This document shows positions 40,345 through 47,573 of a stretch of DNA of 64,000 nucleotides, piece by piece. The stretch covers positions 1-64,000 of the forward strand of contig DLGC01000004.1 of NCBI GenBank assembly GCA_002482525.1, written 5' to 3'. Origin of the DNA: Propionibacteriaceae bacterium UBA7704. GTDB lineage: Bacteria > Actinomycetota > Actinomycetes > Propionibacteriales > Propionibacteriaceae. The notes beneath the pieces are model-generated. The model was not told the DNA's origin, searched no databases, and saw nothing but the letters and a program-made list of their open reading frames with translations. The translations under genes and the position numbers were made by a program. Position 1 is the first letter of the stretch. Each line of letters begins with the position of its first letter.

Positions 40345-42779
40345 GCCGGCGGGCGACGCGCCTGGCCCGGGGCGACTTCGGGCGGGTGGAGGCCGGCGGC
40401 GCGATCTACGCCGCTGCGATGGTCACGGTGGCCGCGTTCGCCGCGTGGCCGATCTATGACAACCTCCGCTTCCTGGCGGTCGTGCTGCTCTCGGTGACGG
40501 CGGCGACGACGATCGCCGTGTTCGCCCACCGCCTGATGTGGACCCCGGTGATCACTGCCGTGTGGCTGATCGGTGCGTTGCTGGTCATCGGCCTCACCGT
40601 CGTCGTGCCGCTCTTCGGCAACGGATTGGCGCGCGGCCTGGCGCTGTTCTTCGGCGGTTTCGTGACCTCCTGGAAGGACTTGGTGACGGTCGATCTCCCG
40701 GTGGGGGGCTACCGCAACCTGCTGGTGCCGGCCTTGGTGGTCTTCGCGGTGGGCACGCTGGCGGGGTTGCTGCTTTCGTGGAGTCGAACCCGGGCGCACC
40801 TCGGCGCCGCACTGGTGTTCGGAGTGATGACCTGGTTCGGACTGTTGTTCGGCGCCGACCGTACCGGCGCCGCCTGGCAGTGGAATGGCATCGTGATGCC
40901 ACCCATGCGCGAGGCGCTGCTGGGTCTGGTCGCCCTCGGCAGTTCACTGGCATGGCTGGTGTGGCGATCCCGGATCGTTCGTAGCGAGGCGTTGCGGCAG
41001 GCCGCCCGCGTCAGCGGCGTGCAGTTGACCCGCCCGCATGCGCTCTCCGTGTTGCGGGTGACAACTCTGGGCCTAGCCCTGATCGTGATAGCTGTCGCGG
41101 TCTCGGTGGTCGCAACGCCGGTGGTGCTCGGCGGCTCGACCCGGGAAGTGTTGCGATCGCGCGCGCAACCCGAGCAGCAGCTGGCCACCGAATTGACTCC
41201 CTTGGAGGTGTATCGCAGCGCGTTCAGCGACGCGAACTACCAGCGGGTCCTGTTCACCGTGAGTGGTTCCGGGGCGCTTCCTGATCGGGTGCGGTTGGCC
41301 ACCTTGACCGATTACGACGGCGAGACCTTCACCGCGTCGGGTACCGACTATCGGCGGCTGCCCGCCTATCGTGACCCGGGCGGCGGTCAGCGGACCACGA
41401 TCGCCATCACCAGCGCCGGCTCGGGAACCGTCTGGCTGCCCAGCGCCGGTTCGTTGGCGAGTGTGACCTTCACCGGGGACCGAGCCAGCCAGCTCAGCGA
41501 CGGGTTCTACTACGACCCGGCCTCCGGCGCCATGATCGACACCGTGCCCGGTGGTGTGGCCGCCGGTGACGGCTACACCGCACAGGTGGCGATCGCCGAT
41601 CCGGTTGCGGTGAGCGAACTGTCCTCGCCGGGACGCAGCGCCCGCTTCACCGCCCCGGACAGTCTGGTGCGGTGGGTGAAGCTTCAGAACCAGGACAGCA
41701 GCGGAGCGGGCTTGGCGGAGTTGGCTCGGCGGCTGACGGCCCGGGGCTACCTCAGCCACAGTCTGACCGCCACCGATCCGGTTCCGGCGTGGGTCGCTGA
41801 CCTGGGTGGCGGCTACCAGTTCCGGGCCAGTACCGCCGGCCATTCCTTGGCCCGCTTGACGGAACTGTTCGACGCGCTACTGGCCCGACAACAGGGCGTC
41901 GATGATGATCCGGAGTCGACGACGCTGGTCGGTGCCGTCGGCGACGACGAGCAGTTCGCGGTGGCGCTCGCCCTGATCGCCGACCAACTCGGCTTCCCGG
42001 CCCGCGTGGTGATCGGTACTCGGCTCTCCGGGAGCGACGACGGCATTCCGGTCTGCGCCGACGGCGAATGCCGCGGCAAGAACCTGTCGGCGTGGGTCGA
42101 GGTCGAGGGCGCGGACGGCCGGTGGGCGGCGGTGGACGCGACGCCACAGCATGAGGTGAACCCCGATCAGAAAGTGGAGGATCGTCGCGATCCGCAGAAC
42201 CGGACCCAGGTGCTTCCGCTTCCGGCCAGTGAGGTCGACCCACCCGATATCGGTGGCTCTCCCGGCACCGCCAACGATCCACCCTCGGAACTGAACCTGG
42301 CCTGGTTGTGGCCCATCCTGCGCATCACCGGGATCGTGGTACTCGCCTTGCTGCTGCTGCTCGGACCCTTCGGGGTGATCGTGGTGGCCAAGAGCCTGCG
42401 TCGCCGTCATCGCCGCCGGCACTCTCAACCGGCCCTGCGCATGGTGGGGGGCTGGGAGGAACTGGTCGACTCCCGGGCTGATGCCGGCCTGATCGTTCCG
42501 GAAAAGGCCACCCGAACCGAGATGGCTACGGTATTCGGTGATGAGGCGTCGCTGGAACTGGCCGTCGCGGTAGATCGCGCCGTGTTCGGTGGCGTCCCGA
42601 TCTCAGCGGCCGAGGCTGACATTTTCTGGAATCAGGTAGAGACTGAGCGTCAGCGCACTGCGCGACGAGGGAGCATGAGACAGAGAATTCAGGCGGCGAT
42701 GTCGCTGACCTCATTCTTCCGGGGGCTACGAGCAGGCGAGGGGAGGCGGCGCTTGTCGGTGTCGGAACAACATGGGTAG
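40341..42779 (+). CDS. Transglutaminase-like membrane protein with lost catalytic residues
   Basis: 812 aa from ATG 40341. About six N-terminal membrane helices (1-260, typical of TgpA/DUF3488), an extracytoplasmic part containing the transglutaminase-like core (~500-605), a membrane helix near 640-665 and a C-terminal cytosolic tail. The core keeps the frame DEQFAVALALIADQLGFPARVVIG and AWVEVEGADGRWAAVDATP, but the nucleophile position (C in C-E-H-F-A) is Asp536 and the catalytic His before AWVEV is Ser583; only Asp599 remains. So peptide cross-linking or protease chemistry is unlikely, and a binding role is more probable. It overlaps the DUF58 gene by 4 nt and the FHA gene by 8 nt. Confidence 0.88.
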   Translation: MSRRATRLARGDFGRVEAGGAIYAAAMVTVAAFAAWPIYDNLRFLAVVLLSVTAATTIAVFAHRLMWTPVITAVWLIGALLVIGLTVVVPLFGNGLARGLALFFGGFVTSWKDLVTVDLPVGGYRNLLVPALVVFAVGTLAGLLLSWSRTRAHLGAALVFGVMTWFGLLFGADRTGAAWQWNGIVMPPMREALLGLVALGSSLAWLVWRSRIVRSEALRQAARVSGVQLTRPHALSVLRVTTLGLALIVIAVAVSVVATPVVLGGSTREVLRSRAQPEQQLATELTPLEVYRSAFSDANYQRVLFTVSGSGALPDRVRLATLTDYDGETFTASGTDYRRLPAYRDPGGGQRTTIAITSAGSGTVWLPSAGSLASVTFTGDRASQLSDGFYYDPASGAMIDTVPGGVAAGDGYTAQVAIADPVAVSELSSPGRSARFTAPDSLVRWVKLQNQDSSGAGLAELARRLTARGYLSHSLTATDPVPAWVADLGGGYQFRASTAGHSLARLTELFDALLARQQGVDDDPESTTLVGAVGDDEQFAVALALIADQLGFPARVVIGTRLSGSDDGIPVCADGECRGKNLSAWVEVEGADGRWAAVDATPQHEVNPDQKVEDRRDPQNRTQVLPLPASEVDPPDIGGSPGTANDPPSELNLAWLWPILRITGIVVLALLLLLGPFGVIVVAKSLRRRHRRRHSQPALRMVGGWEELVDSRADAGLIVPEKATRTEMATVFGDEASLELAVAVDRAVFGGVPISAAEADIFWNQVETERQRTARRGSMRQRIQAAMSLTSFFRGLRAGEGRRRLSVSEQHG

Positions 42780-44049
42780 CGGCGATTCGGCAATATCGCT
42801 GATCTACCTGGTGATGGTGGCCGTTGGCTACGTGTGGGTGTCGTTGGCGCTCGCCGCGGTGTTCGGCAAGGTTGGCGTGGCGAAAGCTCAGGCCTGGATT
42901 CCGGTGTGGAATTTGGCCGTCCTGTTGCGCTTGGGCGGATTCTCGCCGTGGCTGATTCTGATCCCCGTGGTCGACGTGGTGCTGGTGCTGATCGCCTGTC
43001 ATCGCATCGGCCTAGCCTTCGGCTACGGGCCGACGATGACCGTCGTGGCCGCTTTGTGGTTTCCGATCTGGGCCAGTGTGCTGGGCTGGGGCAATGCCAT
43101 TTGGTCGGGGGTCGTGAAGACCCCCTCGCGGATCTGGGCAGATGAGCCCACCCCGCTACCTCGGGTGACGTTCGCCGATGAACCGACCGACCCCATCCAA
43201 CCGGCGGCGGTGCCGTCGATGATGGCCGAGGACCACCTGCAGTGGGGGCTCACCCCACCACAACTCGCCGATGCTGCGGCTGCTGCTTCGCCCAGCATCG
43301 ATGATCCCGACCCGGCCGTCGAGGCCAAGGAAGGCGACGACATGACCGATCCCGACCGGGAGCAGACTCCAGAGCCGAGCCGTTGGACGCCGGTTCCCCG
43401 GGAGTCTGCTCCGATTACGGCTGTCGACCTGGTGGCTGCCGCCTTCGACCGTCCTTTCGATGACGATCTCGGGATCAAGCGGGCGCGCCCCTCCCGGGAG
43501 ACGGCTGTGCCGAGCCCGGCCTCGGCACAGCCCGCGGAACCGACACCGCCACCGGAGTTGGCGGCCAAGCCCGAGACCTCGGCGGCGCAGCCTGCCGCGG
43601 CACCGGAGCCGCAGCCGCGCCCACCGGCGAAATCCGCGCCGCCGTCGCGTCGGGTCGGAATGTCGCTGGTCGAGGAAACCACCGAACTGGACCAGACCAT
43701 GTTGGCTTCGCGGTTCCGCCAGAACTGGGCCATCGTGGGACGCGACGGTAACGCGGTCGAACTCACCGGCAACATCGTGGTGGCCGGACGCAAGCCGGGC
43801 GCAATGCGGGCCCATCCGGATGCTCAGCTCCTGATCGTGCCCGACAACAGCCGCACCGTGTCCAAGGCCCACGCGCTGCTGCGGCTGGTGCGAGGGGTGT
43901 GGATGGTGCGCGATCTGGGATCCACCAATGGTGTGATCCTGGTGGGCGCCGACGGCACCGAACGACTGCTGGCGCCCGACCAGGAGGAGCCGCTCACGGA
44001 ACGGTTCTTCCTCGGCGATGCCGAGTTCACGCTGGTGTCGAATGACTAG
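42772..44049 (+). CDS. Membrane FHA-domain protein with N-terminal DUF5684-like region
   Basis: 425 aa. The first ~110 residues are hydrophobic, about three membrane helices in the style of DUF5684 (AQAWIPVWNLAVLLRLGGFSPWLIL). A Pro/Ala-rich disordered linker follows to ~300. A forkhead-associated domain closes the protein (~320-425): VAGRKPG, SRTVSKAHALL and RDLGSTNGV supply the phosphothreonine-binding Arg, Ser and Asn. FHA domains dock onto targets phosphorylated by Hanks kinases, so the kinase at the head of the cluster is the expected partner. The ATG overlaps the transglutaminase-like gene by 8 nt. Confidence 0.88.
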   Translation: MGSGDSAISLIYLVMVAVGYVWVSLALAAVFGKVGVAKAQAWIPVWNLAVLLRLGGFSPWLILIPVVDVVLVLIACHRIGLAFGYGPTMTVVAALWFPIWASVLGWGNAIWSGVVKTPSRIWADEPTPLPRVTFADEPTDPIQPAAVPSMMAEDHLQWGLTPPQLADAAAAASPSIDDPDPAVEAKEGDDMTDPDREQTPEPSRWTPVPRESAPITAVDLVAAAFDRPFDDDLGIKRARPSRETAVPSPASAQPAEPTPPPELAAKPETSAAQPAAAPEPQPRPPAKSAPPSRRVGMSLVEETTELDQTMLASRFRQNWAIVGRDGNAVELTGNIVVAGRKPGAMRAHPDAQLLIVPDNSRTVSKAHALLRLVRGVWMVRDLGSTNGVILVGADGTERLLAPDQEEPLTERFFLGDAEFTLVSND

Positions 44050-44067
44050 GCCGGGGGCCACCGGTCA

Positions 44068-44466
44068 GTGAGCGACGATGCCCTTGACGTCACTCGGAGA
44101 TCCACTCGTGGGCTTCGATCCGACGACGACACTCAACTCGGCTCCCGGGACGCACATGCTGAAGCGGAATTCACCCAAGTCGCGGCACCGCGGGTGTTGC
44201 ACTCCGCGCCTCCGGTGCCCGAGGTGGATCGATCCGACGATCCACCCGTCGAGTTGCCGCGCGAGCACTATCCCGTCCGTCCGATTCCCACGCAGTTCGG
44301 CTCCGAGCCGGTCGCGCCGACCGAGGGCGTCGAGATTCCTGTGGTGGATGTCGAGGCAGCACAAGCCCAGGTCCGTCGAGCCCGGCTGCTGGGCGTGATC
44401 GCCCTGGTGGCCGCCATGATCGCGGTGGTGGTGTTGGCCGGGTTGGGCCTGGCCTGGCTGCTGTGA
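44068..44466 (+). CDS. Small tail-anchored membrane protein of unknown function
   Basis: 132 aa from GTG 44068, 18 nt after the FHA gene. Residues 1-105 are polar and Pro-rich with several Thr/Ser in acidic surroundings (VTRRSTRGLRSDDDTQLG); residues ~108-131 are a single C-terminal membrane helix (LLGVIALVAAMIAVVVLAGLGLAWLL cut short here). No family is recognised. Its place at the end of the kinase/FHA cluster and its Thr-rich cytosolic part make it a candidate kinase substrate or FHA ligand; that is inference only. Confidence 0.7.
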   Translation: MSDDALDVTRRSTRGLRSDDDTQLGSRDAHAEAEFTQVAAPRVLHSAPPVPEVDRSDDPPVELPREHYPVRPIPTQFGSEPVAPTEGVEIPVVDVEAAQAQVRRARLLGVIALVAAMIAVVVLAGLGLAWLL

Positions 44467-44515
44467 GGCGTGGGCTGCGGCACGCGAGGTCGCCCGAACT
44501 CGGTAGCCTTAGCCC

Positions 44516-46027
44516 GTGACTGAATCAGCCGGGCCGCAGGTGTCGATGAGCGAGCAAGAACAGGTGCGCCACGACAAACGCGCCAAGCTGCTGGCTCAGG
44601 GGCGTGCCCCCTATGCGATCACGGTGCCGCGCACGCACACGGCCGCCCAGGTTCACGCCCAGTGGGGTGGGTTGGAACTCGGCGAGGAGACCCAGGATGT
44701 GGTCAGTGTCAGCGGCCGGGTGGTGTTCCTGCGCAACACCGGCAAGCTGTGCTTCGCGACCCTGCAGGACGGCTTCACCCAGCAGGACGCCGGCGCCCGG
44801 CTGCAGGTGATGATCTCGCTGGCCGAAGTGGGAGCCGAATCCTTGGAGACCTGGAAGGCTGATGTCGATCTGGGTGATTTCATCTCGGTGACCGGCCGGG
44901 TGATCTCTTCTCGCCGCGGCGAGCTCAGTGTGCTGGCCACCTCCTGGCTGATGGCCTCCAAGGCGCTGCGTCCGCTGCCGACCTTGCACAAGGAACTCGG
45001 CGAGGAGACCCGGGTTCGGCAACGCTATGCCGACCTGGTGGCCCGTCCCGAGGCGCGCGATATGGTGCGCACCCGTGCGGCGATGATGCGCAGTCTGCGC
45101 GAAACGCTCCACGATGAGGGCTACCTGGAAGTGGAAACTCCCGTGCTGCAGTTGGTGCACGGCGGCGCGGCGGCCCGTCCGTTCGGCACCCACCTGAACG
45201 CCTTCGACATTGACATGACCTTGCGCATTGCGCTGGAGCTGTACCTGAAGCGAGCCATGGTCGGCGGTGCGGATCGGGTGTACGAGATCGGTCGGATCTT
45301 CCGCAATGAAGGCATTGACTCCTCTCATTCGGCCGAGTTCACGATGCTGGAGGCCTACCAGGCCTGGGGTGATCAGAACTCCATCGCGGCCATGACCAAA
45401 CGCCTGGTGCAGAACGTCGCGGACGCCACCTTGGGCACCCGGGTGATCGACACCCCTGCCGGCGAGATCGATCTGGATGGCGAATGGCAGTGGCGTCCGG
45501 TGTACCCGACCTTGTCGGAGACACTGGGGGAGGAAATCACCCCCGACACCGCTGCGGAGCGGTTGCGCGTGATCGCCGATGCCCACGATGTCGAGTACGA
45601 CCCCGCTTGGCCGGCCCAGAAGCTGGTCATGGAGTTGTTCGGTGAGCTGGTGGAACCCCACCTGTTGCAGCCGACCTTCGTGTGCGACTATCCGCCGATC
45701 GCCCAACCGCTGGCCCGTGAGCATCGCAGCGATTCGAACCTCATCGAGGCCTGGGACCTGATCATCGGTGGCGTGGAGCGTGGCACGGGTTTCTCTGAGC
45801 TCATCGACCCGGTGATTCAGCGGGAGCGCCTGGTTGCCCAGTCATTGAAGGCAGCCGCCGGTGATCCCGAAGCGATGCAACTGGACGAGGACTTCCTGGC
45901 GGCGCTGGAGTTCGGCGCACCGCCCATGGGCGGCATGGGGCTGGGCGTGGATCGGCTGTTGATGCTGCTCACCGGAGCCGGCATTCGGGAGACGATCCTG
46001 TTCCCGCTGCTGAAGCCGCAGGGCTGA
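44516..46027 (+). CDS. lysS: Lysyl-tRNA synthetase, class II
   Basis: 503 aa. An N-terminal OB fold binds the anticodon (VSVSGRVVFLRNTGKLCFATLQDG). The class II catalytic core shows motif 2 FRNEGIDSSHSAEFTMLEAYQAW and motif 3 GMGLGVDRLLMLLTG. The helix leading into the core, RQRYADL, is typical of LysRS. The usual GGA-T-ARPF is GGAAARPF here, and motif 2 is of the type seen in the actinobacterial LysX branch. GTG 44516 lies 6 nt after TAGCCT (44504-44509), suggesting a leaderless mRNA with its own promoter. It attaches lysine to tRNA-Lys in the cytosol. Confidence 0.95.
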   Translation: MTESAGPQVSMSEQEQVRHDKRAKLLAQGRAPYAITVPRTHTAAQVHAQWGGLELGEETQDVVSVSGRVVFLRNTGKLCFATLQDGFTQQDAGARLQVMISLAEVGAESLETWKADVDLGDFISVTGRVISSRRGELSVLATSWLMASKALRPLPTLHKELGEETRVRQRYADLVARPEARDMVRTRAAMMRSLRETLHDEGYLEVETPVLQLVHGGAAARPFGTHLNAFDIDMTLRIALELYLKRAMVGGADRVYEIGRIFRNEGIDSSHSAEFTMLEAYQAWGDQNSIAAMTKRLVQNVADATLGTRVIDTPAGEIDLDGEWQWRPVYPTLSETLGEEITPDTAAERLRVIADAHDVEYDPAWPAQKLVMELFGELVEPHLLQPTFVCDYPPIAQPLAREHRSDSNLIEAWDLIIGGVERGTGFSELIDPVIQRERLVAQSLKAAAGDPEAMQLDEDFLAALEFGAPPMGGMGLGVDRLLMLLTGAGIRETILFPLLKPQG

Positions 46028-46070
46028 GGTACTCCTCCCGCGCGGCCGGGATCGACGGGCGTGAGCGGTG

Positions 46071-46823
46071 CTACTTCCACAAAGTGGCGATGCCGAACGA
46101 GGCCGCCATCAGCCCCATGCCGATGATGACATTCCAGCCGCCCAGGTCGGTGAGGTACGGAACGGTGATGCTCGCGGCGACGCTGATGTAGTACACGACC
46201 AGCCAGAGCACCCCCAGCAGACCGACGGTGATGAAGGTCGGCGGTACCCACTGGCGGCTGTCGGGAGCCTCCACCTTGTCCCTGCCGGCGGCACGCTGGG
46301 CGGCGCGCAGCTTGTTGGCCTTCTTCAGCGCCGCCGACGCTTCCTTCTGGAGCCGGCCGGCGGTGTCCTGGGCTGAGGCGGCCGCATTGGCGGCCTTCTC
46401 GGCTCGTGCGTTGGCCTGATCTGTCGGGTCCTTCAACACAGCATCGTTGGCCTCATCGGCTGCGGCCTGCAGCTTGTCGGCGACCTCCTGGGCCTTGTCC
46501 GCCTTCCGCTGCAGTGCGGTGGCTTCCTTGATGGCCTTCTGGGTCTCCTTCTCCGCTTGGGCACCCTTCTTCATGTCGGCGCGACGCGCCTCGGCCTCGG
46601 CCTTCTGGCGCTCCTTGACGGCCTTCTGGCGGTCCTTCTCGGCCTGCACCGGGTCAGGTCGGCGCGACGGCTTGGTCGGCTCCTCGGCGGGCGCGGGGGC
46701 GTCCTCGGCGGGCGCGGCGGCATCCTCGGCGTCGTCGAGCACCTCGGGGGTGGAATCGTCGGCCACGTCGTCTACGGCGTCGTCGGACTGGGTCGTGGAC
46801 TTCGGGCTCTTAGCTTCGGGCAC
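46071..46823 (-). CDS. crgA: Cell division protein CrgA with long N-terminal extension
   Basis: 250 aa from GTG 46823 (AAGGAG in front). The last ~65 residues are a complete CrgA: SRQWVPPTFITVGLLGVLWLVVYYI, a short loop, then GGWNVIIGMGLMAASFGIATLWK, two membrane helices. Usual CrgA is under 100 aa; here ~180 residues precede it, first acidic (DDAVDDVADDSTPEVLDDAED), then Ala/Lys/Glu/Gln-rich heptad-like sequence that should form a long coiled coil. CrgA recruits FtsZ-ring partners and PBPs at the septum in mycobacteria and streptomycetes. It lies between lysS and pabA, in the normal place beside the pknB operon. Confidence 0.88.
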   Translation of the reverse strand: MPEAKSPKSTTQSDDAVDDVADDSTPEVLDDAEDAAAPAEDAPAPAEEPTKPSRRPDPVQAEKDRQKAVKERQKAEAEARRADMKKGAQAEKETQKAIKEATALQRKADKAQEVADKLQAAADEANDAVLKDPTDQANARAEKAANAAASAQDTAGRLQKEASAALKKANKLRAAQRAAGRDKVEAPDSRQWVPPTFITVGLLGVLWLVVYYISVAASITVPYLTDLGGWNVIIGMGLMAASFGIATLWK

Positions 46824-46921
46824 CGGTCGCTCCTTGTTGAGATCACGCTGAACCGTCCAACAGGATATCCGAGCCCGGACCAGACCACTGCCACGTCGCT
46901 CAGTGAGGGAGAATGAACCCC

Positions 46922-47557
46922 ATGGCGCGCATCCTGGTGATCGACAACTACGACTCGTTCGTCTACAACCTCGTGCAGTACCTGTCGCAGATCGGGGCTG
47001 AGGTCGAGGTGTGGCGCAACGACGATGAGCGCTTCGCCGAGACGTCCTGGGCCGATGGTTTCGACGGCATTCTGCTCTCACCGGGTCCGGGTACTCCCGA
47101 AGGCGCCGGGGTGTGCATTGACGTGGTTCGCAGCCAAGCCGGCAGGCGTCCCATCTTCGGCGTGTGCCTGGGACTGCAATCGATCTCGGTGGCTTTCGGC
47201 GGCGTTGTTGATCGCGCGCCGGAGTTGCTGCACGGCAAGACCTCCCTGGTGCACCATGACGGACGCGGCGTCTTCGCCGGCCTGCCCAATCCGTTCACCG
47301 CCACCCGCTACCACTCGCTGGCTTTGGACCCCACAACGGTTCCCACGGAACTGGAGGTCAGCGCCACCACCGACTCGGGAGTGATCATGGCGGTGCGCCA
47401 TCGGACGCTGCCGGTGGAGAGCGTGCAATTCCACCCGGAGTCGGTCCTCACCGAGGGCGGCTATCAGATGCTGGCCAACTGGCTGGTCACCTGTGGCGAC
47501 ACCGAAGCGCCGACGCGCGCGGCCGGCTTGACCCCGCTGATGGCGCTCGGCGGCTGA
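46922..47557 (+). CDS. pabA: Glutamine amidotransferase of aminodeoxychorismate/anthranilate synthase (PabA/TrpG)
   Basis: 211 aa class I glutamine amidotransferase. It begins with MARILVIDNYDSFVYNLVQYL; LLSPGPGTPEGAG, the nucleophile GVCLGLQ and the catalytic pair in QFHPESVLTEGG are intact. ATG 46922 is preferred over ATG 46913 because GAGGGAGA lies 9 nt before it. It releases ammonia from glutamine for PabB or TrpE. No synthase partner is beside it, so folate and tryptophan roles cannot be split; in this locus of Actinobacteria it is usually annotated trpG/pabA. Convergent with pknB (16-nt gap). Confidence 0.92.
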   Translation: MARILVIDNYDSFVYNLVQYLSQIGAEVEVWRNDDERFAETSWADGFDGILLSPGPGTPEGAGVCIDVVRSQAGRRPIFGVCLGLQSISVAFGGVVDRAPELLHGKTSLVHHDGRGVFAGLPNPFTATRYHSLALDPTTVPTELEVSATTDSGVIMAVRHRTLPVESVQFHPESVLTEGGYQMLANWLVTCGDTEAPTRAAGLTPLMALGG

Positions 47558-47573
47558 CTGGCGTGCGCCTGGC

